The notes below the pieces were generated by a model. That model was not told the origin of the DNA, ran no database searches, and saw only the letters and a list, made by a program, of their open reading frames with translations. A program made the translations under genes and the position numbers. DNA of 64,000 nt from Peribacillus glennii (GTDB lineage: Bacteria > Bacillota > Bacilli > Bacillales > DSM-1321), in contig NZ_QVTD01000003.1 of NCBI RefSeq assembly GCF_003429105.1, forward strand, positions 806,001 to 870,000. The letters are read 5' to 3'. This document shows positions 1-8,810 of the stretch, one piece after another. How positions within the stretch are numbered: position 1 is the stretch's first letter; every line of letters starts with the position of its first letter.

Positions 1-292
1 TAATCTCATCCCACGTATGAACCGGGTGGGCAGGATCGAAATTGACACAAAGACCTGTCAAAGATCCTGCCAGTTCCCCGTTTATCTCCAGGCATAGCGC
101 ACCATCCGGGAATAAGGTTACATGGTTTTGCAATTGCTCTTTATTCCACCATAAATCGGATGGGAAAGGCGGTGGAAAGCATTCCGCCTGGATGGCGATC
201 AGTTCATCAAAATCCCCTTCATGGTAATTGCGAACGACAGCAGGGATAGGTTTTCCATCGTCAAACACAAATAATTCCTTCCGGTACGGCAT
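1..292 (-). CDS. GNAT acetyltransferase, N-terminal part, cut by window edge
   Basis: The frame is open from an ATG at 292 to the window edge, giving about 97 residues. The text (MPYRKELFVF..., AVVRNYHEGDFDELIAIQ, AECFPPPFP) has the look of a GNAT N-terminus. A ribosome site (AAGGGTG) lies just after the stop of the upstream hydrolase and fits the ATG at 292 better than the one at 298. The 11-bp gap to the hydrolase suggests translational coupling. In B. subtilis YhcX, as I recall it, GNAT and carbon-nitrogen hydrolase domains are fused in one protein; here they are separate and in reverse order. The catalytic half lies outside the window, so the substrate is unknown. Confidence 0.75.
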   Translation of the reverse strand, partial: MPYRKELFVFDDGKPIPAVVRNYHEGDFDELIAIQAECFPPPFPSDLWWNKEQLQNHVTLFPDGALCLEINGELAGSLTGLCVNFDPAHPVHTWDEI

Positions 293-303
293 CTGCATCA
301 CCC

Positions 304-1176
304 TTAGATTTTTTCAGCTTCTTCCCAATCTGGATATAAATCAGTCCGGCGGTCTCTCCATGTCGTCACGGACCCTTTTTCACGGACTTCATACAACAAG
401 CTTAAATCAAGGTCTGCAGTCACTATCATATCGTTGTTTAGCTCTCCTTCCACCATGATGCCTTTTGGCGGGAAAGGAATGTCATTCGGCGTAACGACGG
501 CAGCCTGCCCGAAATTCGCACGCATGAAATCTACTGTTGGCAGAGAACCGATCGTTCCGGTAACAACGACATACACCTGGTTTTCAATCGCGCGCGCATG
601 GGAGGTGTAGCGGACCCGATGGAAGCCATGGCGGTCATCGGTGCAGGATGGACAGAAAATAACATCTGCCCCCTTAGCTTTGGCCATACGTACAATTTCC
701 GGAAACTCAATGTCATAACAAGTGAGGATGGCAATTTTTCCTTTTTCGGTTTCAAAAATATTCAGTTCTTCACCGGGGGACATATTCCATTCATGAACTT
801 CGGTTGGCGTTATGTGGAGCTTGGCTTGCTCCCCAATCCTTCCATCTGGATAAAACAGGTGCGCTACATTGTATAAGCGGCCTTGTTTTTGGATCACATG
901 GGTCCCTCCGATAATATGCATGCCGGTGTCTTGGGCAAAGTTTGAGAACAGCGTTTTATATTGTTCGGTGAATCCAGGGAGCTCATTGATTGTCAACCTT
1001 GTTCCCTGATCACTGCCTATTGACAATAGCTGAGTCGTGAAAAATTCTGGAAACAGCACAAACTCCGATCCGTATTCCTGGGCAGTTTTTATATAATGTT
1101 CGCATTGCTTCGCGAAATCTTCAAATGAATGTATGGTGTGCAAGTGGTATTGAACAGCGGAAACACGGTATTTCAA
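304..1176 (-). CDS. Carbon-nitrogen hydrolase (nitrilase superfamily)
   Basis: A 290-residue cytosolic hydrolase of the nitrilase/amidase superfamily. The catalytic triad is visible: Glu44 in LFPEF, Lys119 in GEQAKLHITP and Cys153 in LTCYDIEFPE. The protein spans the whole single-domain fold, with no fused extra domain. The start is a TTG preceded by GGGGGAG at seven bases. It is followed directly by a GNAT gene, so an acyl or amide substrate shared by the two is plausible, but none can be named. It resembles the hydrolase half of B. subtilis YhcX (family knowledge). Confidence 0.9.
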   Translation of the reverse strand: MKYRVSAVQYHLHTIHSFEDFAKQCEHYIKTAQEYGSEFVLFPEFFTTQLLSIGSDQGTRLTINELPGFTEQYKTLFSNFAQDTGMHIIGGTHVIQKQGRLYNVAHLFYPDGRIGEQAKLHITPTEVHEWNMSPGEELNIFETEKGKIAILTCYDIEFPEIVRMAKAKGADVIFCPSCTDDRHGFHRVRYTSHARAIENQVYVVVTGTIGSLPTVDFMRANFGQAAVVTPNDIPFPPKGIMVEGELNNDMIVTADLDLSLLYEVREKGSVTTWRDRRTDLYPDWEEAEKI

Positions 1177-1593
1177 TTCAAAACTCCCCCTTAATCCTCT
1201 ATCTTTTCAAAGCGTATTGTTGGTCATTTTGTACCAGCTAAATATTAATATATAACAGGTATGCCGAGGTTTGTAAAGGGGTTTCATTGCCTTTTTTATG
1301 AAAGGATAAAAATTGTAAAAAATGCCCGTTTATTGGTGTAATCTAGGATTTTCTTTGAGTTCAAATTTAAAAGAGGAAGGGGCATGTTCCTGGTTTTTTA
1401 TAAAAATGTGAAAAAATGTTCCTATTTCTTTCGTTTTTTCCATTTTATAACTGGTATAAGAAATCCGAATTAGTTACTTGATGGCACTCGCCCTGCTAAT
1501 CTGTATTGTAGGGCGAAACTATGAGCAAACATATCGAAAATCTGAATGGAGTGTCTGCATGTCATTTTTAAGAAGCTGTTTGGCCGATATGTA
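1177..1593. other. Intergenic region, no gene seen
   Basis: AT-rich sequence upstream of the hydrolase. It must hold the hydrolase promoter on the minus strand, but I could not fix a convincing -35/-10 pair. No hairpin with a T-run and no RNA motif stood out. Confidence 0.4.
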
Positions 1594-1945
1594 ATGAGTA
1601 ATGAAGAAATGATAGAGAAAATTGGAGGGCTGGCCAGAGAGTTACCGGCAGCGGACAAGATTGCTGAAAAGACGGTTCCCTATCTTGAGGCTAAGGCCGC
1701 AAAGATGCAAGAGAATGAATTTCACCCATGGCTGAAAGAATGGTACTTGACTGAAGATTTCCTGCGATTTGTTTACAACCGGTTTGGTGAACGATTTTCA
1801 AATCATTGCTGACAACCCTACTGAAATACATCCATTCTACATAAAAAAATTTATTAATGACAAACTGACTGAAGGGGAGAATCACCCAGCGGCCAAAATC
1901 GTTTTGACGAAAAAACAAGAACAGCCGATTATGTCACAGTCTTAG
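1594..1945 (+). pseudogene. Small unknown gene broken by a frameshift
   Basis: The first frame reads MSNEEMIEKIGGLAREL... and runs to LTEDFLRF before ending at a TGA at about 1810. A neighbouring frame then continues in the same style (VNDFQIIADNPTEIHPFYI...KKQEQPIMSQS) to a TAG at 1943-1945. Together they make a coherent charged helical protein of about 115 residues, so one indel near 1775-1790 is likely. There is no good ribosome site at the ATG at 1594. I do not recognise the family. A decayed gene or a sequencing error are both possible. Confidence 0.4.
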
Positions 1946-1989
1946 AAATCCGTGACATAATCGGCAATGCACTGCCATAAATCAAGGCG

Positions 1990-2070
1990 TGGTCCCTGAG
2001 GCTTTAACACACTACCGCATTGGGGCTCAGACCCCCAATGCTTAGACCCCAGCGCTTTAACGCGTTACCA
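1990..2070. repeat. GGGGTCTGACCCC-family palindromic repeat
   Basis: Contains a hairpin at 2017-2041 (GCATTGGGG, loop CTCAGA, CCCCCAATGC) and flanks rich in GCTTTAACGC. The same motifs recur at six other intergenic sites in the window. It lies just downstream of the ABC exporter. Confidence 0.6.
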
Positions 2071-2090
2071 TAAAGGGGACTGCCCTTTTA
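2071..2090 (-). terminator. Hairpin at the end of the ABC exporter
   Basis: TAAAGGGG/CCCTTTTA pair around a four-base loop. The stem begins inside the stop codon of the exporter gene. The T-run is short, so termination strength is uncertain. Confidence 0.4.
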
Positions 2091-3803
2091 TCTTTGAAAT
2101 TGCACACGATGCAGGTTGGCGAAAATGCCTCCTCGTTCGATCAGTTCGTCATGTCCCCCTTGTTCGGCAATGCCGTCTTCTGTGACAACGACGATCCGGT
2201 CTGCATTGCGGATGGTTGCAAGCCTGTGTGCGATGATTAGAGTAGTGCGGTTTTTGGCTAGTTCGTTCAACGCGTTCTGGATGATCATTTCCGTTTCTGT
2301 ATCGAGCGCGGAGGTTGCTTCATCCAGGATAAGGATCGGAGGGTTTTTCAGGAACATCCGGGCGATTGCGATCCGTTGCTTTTGTCCGCCTGATAATTTT
2401 AAACCCCTCTCGCCTATCTGTGTCTCGTAACCATCAGGCAGCCCTTCTATAAATTTTTCCAAATGGGCCCGCTTTGCAGCTTCTTCAATTTGTTCATCTG
2501 TCGCATCAAGCATTCCATATGCAATATTTTCTTTAAGCGTGCCTGTAAACAGGAACACATCCTGCTGGACGATCCCGATTTGTGAGCGCAGCGATTTCTT
2601 TGACATATCCCGTACATCAATCCCGTCAATCGAAATGCTGCCGGCTTCCACATCGTAAAATCTTGGTATTAGTGAGCAAATTGTTGTTTTCCCTGCTCCT
2701 GAAGGACCGACAAACGCCACTGTCTCACCAGCGCGAATCGATAAATCAATTCCCTCGAGAACTGGTTTACTATGATCATAGCTAAAGCTTACATCGGAAA
2801 ATTGAATGTCTCCACGCAAAGTTCCAACCTCTATTGCATCCTTGGCGTCCTTGACGTCAGGTTCGACATCAATCAGTTCTGTAAATCGCTTGAACCCGGC
2901 CATTCCTTTCGGATAAAGCTCCAGGATTGCCGCGATTTTTTCCACTGGTTTGAATAAAATATTCACGTAGAGTACGAATCCGACCAACTCTCCATAAGAA
3001 AGACGGTTGTTAAAGCTTAGCCAGGCACCGAAAACCAAAACGGCCAGCGTCATAACACGGGTCATCATATAAATGCCTGATGAACTGAATGCCATCGTTT
3101 TGTATCCCAACAATTTCGCTTTACGGAATTTTCGGTTGTTTTTTTTAAATCTGCCAATCTCATATTCTTCATTAGTAAAAGACTGGACAACCCTTACACC
3201 GGACACGCTGTCTTCCACCCGGCCGTTTACATCGGCAATCTCGCTGTACATCTGTTGCCAGGCGCGGTTCATGCGGATGTTGCTAAAAACGATTATCCAA
3301 ACAAGGAAAGGGACAATAAAGATGGTCACAAGCGCAAGCTGAACATTAATCGAAAGCATGATCCAAAACGCTCCCACAAATGTCATTACTGCGATGAACA
3401 AGTCCTCTGGCCCATGGTGGGCGAGCTCGCCGATATCAAACAGATCATTCGTGATCCGGCTCATGATATGCCCTGTTTTTGTATTATCAAAAAACTTAAA
3501 AGACTGTTTTTGCACGTGCTGAAACAGCTGCTGGCGCATATCAGTCTCAATATTGATGCCGAGCTTATGGCCCCAATAATTAACTACATATTGGAGAAAA
3601 GTACTAAAAATATACAGCAGCAATAACCCAATGCTCACTGACACAATGGCCGGCCAATCGCTGTTTGGGAGCAAGGCATCAATAAACCATTGAACCGCAA
3701 GCGGAAAGCCCAATTCCAGGACAGCCACGAACACTGCACTGCTGAAATCAAGCAGGAACAGCTTTTTATGAGGCATGTAATAAGTGAAAAATCTTCGTAA
3801 CAT
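2088..3803 (-). CDS. ABC exporter, fused membrane and ATPase domains
   Basis: A 571-residue half-transporter of the multidrug/lipid exporter type, which works as a dimer in the cytoplasmic membrane. Residues 1-300 are a six-helix transmembrane domain. The ATPase domain follows, with Walker A GPSGAGKT at 366-373, signature LSGGQ at 469-473, Walker B ILILDE at 489-494 and the H-loop His near 525. The start has AAAGGAGAG at a normal distance. It appears to be a single-gene unit. It resembles B. subtilis YgaD-type exporters, but the substrate cannot be read from the sequence. Confidence 0.92.
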   Translation of the reverse strand: MLRRFFTYYMPHKKLFLLDFSSAVFVAVLELGFPLAVQWFIDALLPNSDWPAIVSVSIGLLLLYIFSTFLQYVVNYWGHKLGINIETDMRQQLFQHVQKQSFKFFDNTKTGHIMSRITNDLFDIGELAHHGPEDLFIAVMTFVGAFWIMLSINVQLALVTIFIVPFLVWIIVFSNIRMNRAWQQMYSEIADVNGRVEDSVSGVRVVQSFTNEEYEIGRFKKNNRKFRKAKLLGYKTMAFSSSGIYMMTRVMTLAVLVFGAWLSFNNRLSYGELVGFVLYVNILFKPVEKIAAILELYPKGMAGFKRFTELIDVEPDVKDAKDAIEVGTLRGDIQFSDVSFSYDHSKPVLEGIDLSIRAGETVAFVGPSGAGKTTICSLIPRFYDVEAGSISIDGIDVRDMSKKSLRSQIGIVQQDVFLFTGTLKENIAYGMLDATDEQIEEAAKRAHLEKFIEGLPDGYETQIGERGLKLSGGQKQRIAIARMFLKNPPILILDEATSALDTETEMIIQNALNELAKNRTTLIIAHRLATIRNADRIVVVTEDGIAEQGGHDELIERGGIFANLHRVQFQR

Positions 3804-4067
3804 AAAGTGTGCTCTCCTTTAAAATCGTCGATACAAGATATATAGGATTATAGGGTTGGAATCCAAAAATATTCAAGCTTTTCAATTGCATTTAAACAAA
3901 AAAGGCGACTAGATTAGTCACCTGTGTATCCCTCAACAATGCCAAATAAAGCTTAATTTTAGGAACGACATTTTTCCTCCCGGCTTGAATGTTGGAACGA
4001 TACCTTGATTTTAAGCGAGCGCTCCAACCGCCCTATTTTGGATCATTAATACACGCAGTATTATTCC

Positions 4068-4817
4068 TTACAAAAGATTTTTAATATCATAAAATCGGCC
4101 GTTTTCAAGCGGCCCGTCCTGCAGCAATGCCATCAGCTTCTCCGCTACAAGCTCCGGCGATCTTAACCTCCCCTGTTCCTTATATGCATGAAAGATCTCG
4201 GCATGGGCAAAGTCTTTTTCGTCAGCCTGCCTGATATCCGCCTGCATATTTGTATCCATGATCCCCGGTGAAAACGAGATGATGGTAACAGGATACTGTT
4301 CCTGATCTTGCTCGGCTGCTGTAACACGGGTAAACATTTCAAGGCCGGCCTTTGTACTGCAATAAGCCGCCCACCCTTGATACGGCCGCAAAGCGGCTCC
4401 AGAGGATACATTGACAATCGTTTTCTTGCCAGGAAAACCCCTAGTCCTATCAATAAAAGCATTGGACAACATGATTGGGGCAAGGAAATTAACCTTTATG
4501 CTGTCTTCCAATTTATTCTGTTCGAGCTGGCCGACAGGCTTAATCGGTTCCACCACCCCGGCATTGTTGATGAGTAATAATTCATCGGTGTCACCTATTT
4601 TAGAAAATATGCTGTCAACTATTTCCGGCAGCTGGCCAGAATCACCGAGGTCAGCCAAAATGCTGGAAACTTTAAGGCCCTGGCTTCGGGCCTTATCAAT
4701 CAGCTGTTCATTGGCTGAACGAGCAACAAAAATACAATGATTGCCTTCCTGTAAACACAGCTCAGCGATTGCTTTTCCAAGGCCTTTCGAAGCACCGGTA
4801 ATAATGTAAGTTTTCAT
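4068..4817 (-). CDS. Short-chain dehydrogenase, benzil reductase (YueD) type
   Basis: A 249-residue NADPH-dependent classical SDR. The nucleotide motif TGASKGLG is at 7-14, NNAG at 84-87, the catalytic serines near 138-139, and Tyr152/Lys156 in YCSTK. The C-terminal stretch SPGIMDTNMQ matches the (S)-benzoin-forming benzil reductase/sepiapterin-reductase-like group of Bacillus (family knowledge). The ATG at 4817 has GGAGGAGAG just upstream, so the open frame beyond it is not coding. It follows a frameshifted GNAT gene by 31 bp, probably in one transcript. The true substrate is likely a diketone or another reactive carbonyl. Confidence 0.88.
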   Translation of the reverse strand: MKTYIITGASKGLGKAIAELCLQEGNHCIFVARSANEQLIDKARSQGLKVSSILADLGDSGQLPEIVDSIFSKIGDTDELLLINNAGVVEPIKPVGQLEQNKLEDSIKVNFLAPIMLSNAFIDRTRGFPGKKTIVNVSSGAALRPYQGWAAYCSTKAGLEMFTRVTAAEQDQEQYPVTIISFSPGIMDTNMQADIRQADEKDFAHAEIFHAYKEQGRLRSPELVAEKLMALLQDGPLENGRFYDIKNLL

Positions 4818-4848
4818 ATTTTTCTCTCCTCCTATATGCCAATTCACC

Positions 4849-5341
4849 TTAAACCCGAATCTCCATAACCTTTTCATGTTTATTTTGGTTATCCACGGTT
4901 CCTGTAAACATGAACCCTTCACTTATGTAAAAATAATTTAGTTTTTGATTTTCTGCGGCACAATCGTGCCTGACAAACGGTATGGCCTTCTGGAAACACG
5001 TGTCGATCCACCCAATCCATTATCATTCTGCCTGCCCCTCCTCCGGAAAGAGTCCTATTTGCAGCCAGGCTTTGAATATAAATGGGCTTTTCCCTGTTTT
5101 TTCTCCATAGGCGTTTGTCCCAATCGTTTTGATGGTGGTATAACGTAAAAGTAGCAGCTATTATCCCATTTCTCATGACAATGCAGGTTTGATTTATTTT
5201 GATGGAGAGCCCGGTTTCAACATCAGCACTGGAATCCAGTATATACTGCCATTGGTTGATGCGTTTTTTGGGGAGCCACTCTGCTGTTCTTTCAAGTTCA
5301 TCTTTTATTGTAGCGGTTTTGAAAGTATATTCAACTTTCAA
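4849..5341 (-). pseudogene. GNAT acetyltransferase with a frameshift
   Basis: Starts at a TTG with AGGTGAGGA upstream and encodes a GNAT-like protein up to about FPEGHT. The frame then yields nonsense and stops at 4919. A neighbouring frame carries the expected C-terminus (VRHDCAAENQKLN, YFYISEGFMFTG), ending at a TAA at 4849-4851. VRHDCAAEN...LN..Y...GF is the classical GNAT acetyl-CoA/tail motif, so one indel near 4980-5000 separates the halves. The whole would be about 164 residues. Real decay or an assembly error cannot be told apart here. Confidence 0.75.
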
Positions 5342-5400
5342 ATCCTCACCTGCCTGTTTCTATAGTCGAAATAAAAAAATCAGATTTTTTTATATGTTGG

Positions 5401-6879
5401 TTATTGATTCGATAAAAACTCCGCGATTTGATCTTCCACTATTTTAACTGCCGCTGCATCGCATACATTATTTATCAAAATTGAGAATATGTACGTTTGC
5501 CCGCTTTTTCCTGTTACGTAACCCGAAAGGGCACTGACTGTCGAAATGGTGCCTGTTTTCGCTTTTACATTGCCTGCTGCAGCGCTACTTCGCATTCGGT
5601 TTTTCAGGGTGCCCCCTAACATTCTTTTACTGGCGCCGGCTACAGGCAGAGATTCTTCATAGGCCGGAAACCAAGCCTTTTTTTGGATAGTAAAAAGCAA
5701 TTTCGTAATTTCGTTAGCCGGAATGAGGTTAACGTGTGAAATGCCGGAACCGTCACGAATGACAATATTATCGGTATCGGTTCCTAATGATTTAAGGTTG
5801 GTTTCCACCGCCTTAAGCCCCTTTTCCCAGCTGCCTTCCCCCATTTCGACTTTTCCCATTTCCTTGACCAAAGTTTCAGCATGGCCGTTGTTGCTTAACT
5901 TCATAAAGGGCACCAGAAGCTGTGATAGCGTCATGGACTCACGGGACACCAGTACAGCAGCATTCTTTGGCGTTCTCCCTTTCCTTACCCGTCCTGCCAC
6001 TTTTATCCTCTGCTTTTGAAGCGCGTTAGTAAATAACTCCAGAGCATAACCGGCAGGCTCCCAAACAGCTACCCGGCTTTTGGCTGTGCTTTCACCCAAA
6101 GGAATGGTTCCTTCCGCTTTTATTGTATTTGTTCCATGTACCCTATGGACTTTTATTTTTTTCTTTCCTCCGTAACCAACGGTTTTTACAGAATTAATAA
6201 TTTTCACATAATCTGTTGCGGGAGTTAAAGATATGGCGGCAGGCTGGTTCACTTTTTTTCCAGATCCCACTTCTACGATAACGGTTCCGGCATCATAGTA
6301 GGCATCAGGTGCGGCAGTTAAGGCTGAAATTTGCGCTCCATAATATTCCGTTTCGTCTGACCACGGCAGGTCTTTCGAATATCGCTCACCGTCAAACCAG
6401 GAATCATCGCCGAGTACATTTCCCAAAATAATTTTGACTCCCGTTTTTTTTAGTGCAAGGGCCATTTCTTCAAAATCCTTCACCAATAAAGTCGGGTCGC
6501 CGTATCCTTTCATATAAAGATTCCCTGTCAAAACATTGGCCCTGATACGTCCATTTGTTAACAATTCCGTTTTAAATGTATGATCCTTGCCCAGTGATTC
6601 CATGGCTGCAGCTGCAGTCAGCAATTTAAAATTAGACGCTGGCCTTAGCCGGATATTCCCGTTCTGTTCAAATAATATTTCACCGCTCTCTGCACTTCTG
6701 ACGCTTATCCCTGTGACGGATCCATCAAGCAGGGGATGTTTGAGGATTTTCGACAGGTTTGCAAAGCTGTACGGCCCTCCAGAGACCTGAGCCTGGACAA
6801 TATCCCCGCTGGAATAGTTGGACAAAGCCAGACCAATTGACAGGATCGGAATCATTAGTATGATTATCAATGTTTGCAA
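5401..6879 (-). CDS. dacC: D-alanyl-D-alanine carboxypeptidase, PBP4a family
   Basis: A secreted peptidase S13 penicillin-binding protein of about 492 residues, close to the size of B. subtilis DacC. A hydrophobic signal segment opens the protein. The serine-enzyme motifs are present: SNFK at 82-85, SNN (in KLSNNGHAE) and KTG (in KAKTGTIS) near the C-terminus. It trims D-Ala from peptidoglycan stem peptides outside the membrane. I chose a TTG start at 6879 because GGGGAG lies seven bases upstream; an ATG 57 bases earlier has no ribosome site. It is followed by the GNAT pseudogene but need not be co-transcribed. Confidence 0.93.
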   Translation of the reverse strand: MQTLIIILMIPILSIGLALSNYSSGDIVQAQVSGGPYSFANLSKILKHPLLDGSVTGISVRSAESGEILFEQNGNIRLRPASNFKLLTAAAAMESLGKDHTFKTELLTNGRIRANVLTGNLYMKGYGDPTLLVKDFEEMALALKKTGVKIILGNVLGDDSWFDGERYSKDLPWSDETEYYGAQISALTAAPDAYYDAGTVIVEVGSGKKVNQPAAISLTPATDYVKIINSVKTVGYGGKKKIKVHRVHGTNTIKAEGTIPLGESTAKSRVAVWEPAGYALELFTNALQKQRIKVAGRVRKGRTPKNAAVLVSRESMTLSQLLVPFMKLSNNGHAETLVKEMGKVEMGEGSWEKGLKAVETNLKSLGTDTDNIVIRDGSGISHVNLIPANEITKLLFTIQKKAWFPAYEESLPVAGASKRMLGGTLKNRMRSSAAAGNVKAKTGTISTVSALSGYVTGKSGQTYIFSILINNVCDAAAVKIVEDQIAEFLSNQ

Positions 6880-6989
6880 GACCTTGCTCCCCTTTATACA
6901 TGTTACATCTAGTATGTACCAAGGTGTTGATTTCATTTAGAAACGGAGAAAGCGGGCCATTTCAACAGCGGCCCGCTTTCCTGAAAGTT

Positions 6990-7355
6990 TTATTTAACGG
7001 GCTCCTTTCCATCCAGTGTTTCGCCCAATACATTCTCCATATAATTTTTTCCCCAGCTGTACATGGAATCAAGAATCGGCATAAGGCTTTTCCCTTGCTC
7101 TGTTAGAGAATATTCAACCTTTGGAGGCACGACGGGATAAACTTCCCGATGTACGATCAAGTCTTCTTCAAGTTCACGAAGCTGATTGACAAGCATCCTT
7201 TGGGTAATGCCCGGCATCAATGCTTTCAGTTCCCCGAACCGTTTTGTACCTTCTTTCCCCAAATGCCATAAAATAAGCATCTTCCATTTGCCTCCAATGA
7301 CGGAAAGGGTTAATTCTTTTTCACAGTTAAATGTTTTATCCTGCATACGTGACAT
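6990..7355 (-). CDS. hxlR: HxlR, formaldehyde-responsive activator of hxlAB
   Basis: A 121-residue winged-helix regulator nearly identical in text to B. subtilis HxlR ([45 protein letters not shown]). It carries the single N-terminal Cys typical of HxlR/DUF24 sensors, in FNCEKEL. In B. subtilis HxlR turns on hxlAB when formaldehyde is present. Here it is divergent from hxlA, as expected, with about 205 bp between the two starts. Confidence 0.96.
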   Translation of the reverse strand: MSRMQDKTFNCEKELTLSVIGGKWKMLILWHLGKEGTKRFGELKALMPGITQRMLVNQLRELEEDLIVHREVYPVVPPKVEYSLTEQGKSLMPILDSMYSWGKNYMENVLGETLDGKEPVK

Positions 7356-7414
7356 TATTTCACCTCAGTACCAATGATAGCACATAGTATACCTTTAGTC
7401 ACTATGTAAAAGAA

Positions 7415-7453
7415 AAGTGCGTACTTCTTATTCAATTATATAGGCTGTATAAT
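7415..7453 (+). promoter_or_regulatory. Candidate hxlA promoter and HxlR site
   Basis: A TATAAT at 7448-7453 has a weak -35 (TTCTTA) 17 bases upstream at 7425-7430. An inverted repeat AAGT-GCGT-ACTT at 7415-7426 touches the -35, where an activator would bind. A second half-repeat pair, CATAGTAT...CACTATGT, lies just upstream at 7383-7407. The activator role is known for B. subtilis HxlR; assignment of these bases is inference. Confidence 0.45.
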
Positions 7454-7560
7454 TGCCAAGTACCAGAAAGCAGATTAATCTTACCAGGTGTAGAGTAATC
7501 CGAAAAGGGTATTTTAAAACTGTACACCTAACAATTCAACTGATTAGGAGTGACACATTC

Positions 7561-8193
7561 ATGGAATTACAACTTGCATTAGACCTCGTAAACATTCCGG
7601 AAGCAAAGCAATTGGTGAAAGAAGTCGAAGACCATATTGATATCGTTGAAATCGGCACACCGGTTGTTATTAATGAAGGGCTTCGCGCCGTTAAAGAAAT
7701 CAAGGAAGCATTCCCGAACTTAAAAGTTTTGGCCGATTTAAAAATCATGGATGCAGCAGGCTACGAAGTCATGAAGGCTTCCGAAGCAGGGGCTGACATC
7801 ATCACGATTCTGGGTGCCGCCGAGGACCAGTCCATCAAGGGTGCCGTTGAAGAAGCAAAAAAACAGGGCAAGAAAATCCTGGTCGATATGATTGCGGTTA
7901 AAGATATCGAAGGCCGCGCAAAAGAACTGGACGAGCTTGGCGTAGACTATATCTGTGTCCACACTGGCTATGACCTTCAAGCAGTTGGAGAGAACTCATT
8001 TGAAGATCTGAGAAAAATCAAAAACGTCGTAAAAAATGCCAAAACAGCGATTGCCGGCGGGATTAAATTTGACACACTGCCTGAAGTCATTAAAGCTCAG
8101 CCGGACCTTGTTATTGTTGGGGGAGGCATTACAGGGCAAGATGATAAAAAAGCGGCAGCTGCCCAAATGCAAGAGTTGATCAAGCAAGGGTAA
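7561..8193 (+). CDS. hxlA: 3-hexulose-6-phosphate synthase
   Basis: A 210-residue (beta/alpha)8 enzyme of the orotidine-phosphate decarboxylase superfamily. It condenses formaldehyde with ribulose 5-phosphate to give 3-hexulose 6-phosphate, the first ribulose monophosphate step. The D59-x-K61-x-x-D64 catalytic motif is seen in LADLKIMD. The ATG has AGGAGTGA ten bases upstream; the open frame extends 36 codons further back but lacks a ribosome site. hxlB follows after seven bases. In Bacillus the pair detoxifies formaldehyde. Confidence 0.96.
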   Translation: MELQLALDLVNIPEAKQLVKEVEDHIDIVEIGTPVVINEGLRAVKEIKEAFPNLKVLADLKIMDAAGYEVMKASEAGADIITILGAAEDQSIKGAVEEAKKQGKKILVDMIAVKDIEGRAKELDELGVDYICVHTGYDLQAVGENSFEDLRKIKNVVKNAKTAIAGGIKFDTLPEVIKAQPDLVIVGGGITGQDDKKAAAAQMQELIKQG

Positions 8194-8200
8194 CGGAAAG

Positions 8201-8758
8201 ATGCAGACCACCGATTATTTAGCTGAAATCTTAAAGGAATTAGGCCGCTCAACCGCCTTAATTTCCGATGATGAAGCGGAAAAACTGGTAAACGCGATTC
8301 TCGAGTCAAAGAAAATTTTTGTTGCGGGAGCTGGCAGATCCGGTTTCATGGGAAAGTCTTTTGCCATGCGGATGATGCACATGGGATTAGACGCTTATGT
8401 CGTCGGGGAAACAGTGACAGCAAACTTCGAGAAAGATGATATATTGATTATCGGTTCCGGTTCAGGCGAAACGAAAAGCCTTGTAACGATGGCAGAGAAA
8501 GCAAAAAGCATCGGCGGAACAATAGCGGCAGCAACCATTTATCCCAATTCCACCATCGGGCGCCTGGCTGATTTTTCAATTAAATTGCCCGGTTCTCCAA
8601 AAGACCAATCTGATGGAGAATATCGTACGATACAGCCAATGGGTTCGTTGTTTGAGCAAACACTTCTGTTGTTCTACGATGCTGTTATTTTGAGGTTCAT
8701 GGAGAAAAAAGGTTTGGATTCCAACACAATGTATGGAAAACATGCCAATTTGGAATAG
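8201..8758 (+). CDS. hxlB: 6-phospho-3-hexuloisomerase
   Basis: A 185-residue SIS-domain isomerase converting 3-hexulose 6-phosphate to fructose 6-phosphate. The sugar-phosphate loop (VAGAGRSGFMGKSFAMR, about residues 41-57) and the SGSGETKS motif at about 86-93 are intact. It is the second gene of the hxlAB unit and is followed by a strong terminator. Confidence 0.96.
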   Translation: MQTTDYLAEILKELGRSTALISDDEAEKLVNAILESKKIFVAGAGRSGFMGKSFAMRMMHMGLDAYVVGETVTANFEKDDILIIGSGSGETKSLVTMAEKAKSIGGTIAAATIYPNSTIGRLADFSIKLPGSPKDQSDGEYRTIQPMGSLFEQTLLLFYDAVILRFMEKKGLDSNTMYGKHANLE

Positions 8759-8770
8759 GAAATATAAGAG

Positions 8771-8806
8771 ACCGTACTGTTTCTAATAGCAGTGCGGTCT
8801 TTTTTG
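8771..8806 (+). terminator. hxlAB terminator
   Basis: GACCGTACTG, a ten-base loop, CAGTGCGGTC, then six T. It sits between the convergent hxlB and DUF421 genes. Confidence 0.9.
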
Positions 8807-8810
8807 CTAC

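Noticed and set aside
4818..4922. Longer N-terminus for the SDR
   Set aside because: The ribosome site and the SDR glycine motif place the start at 4817. The extra codons overlap the GNAT tail.
7453..7560. Longer N-terminus for HxlA
   Set aside because: No ribosome site, it overlaps the promoter, and HxlA proteins start MELQLALDLV.
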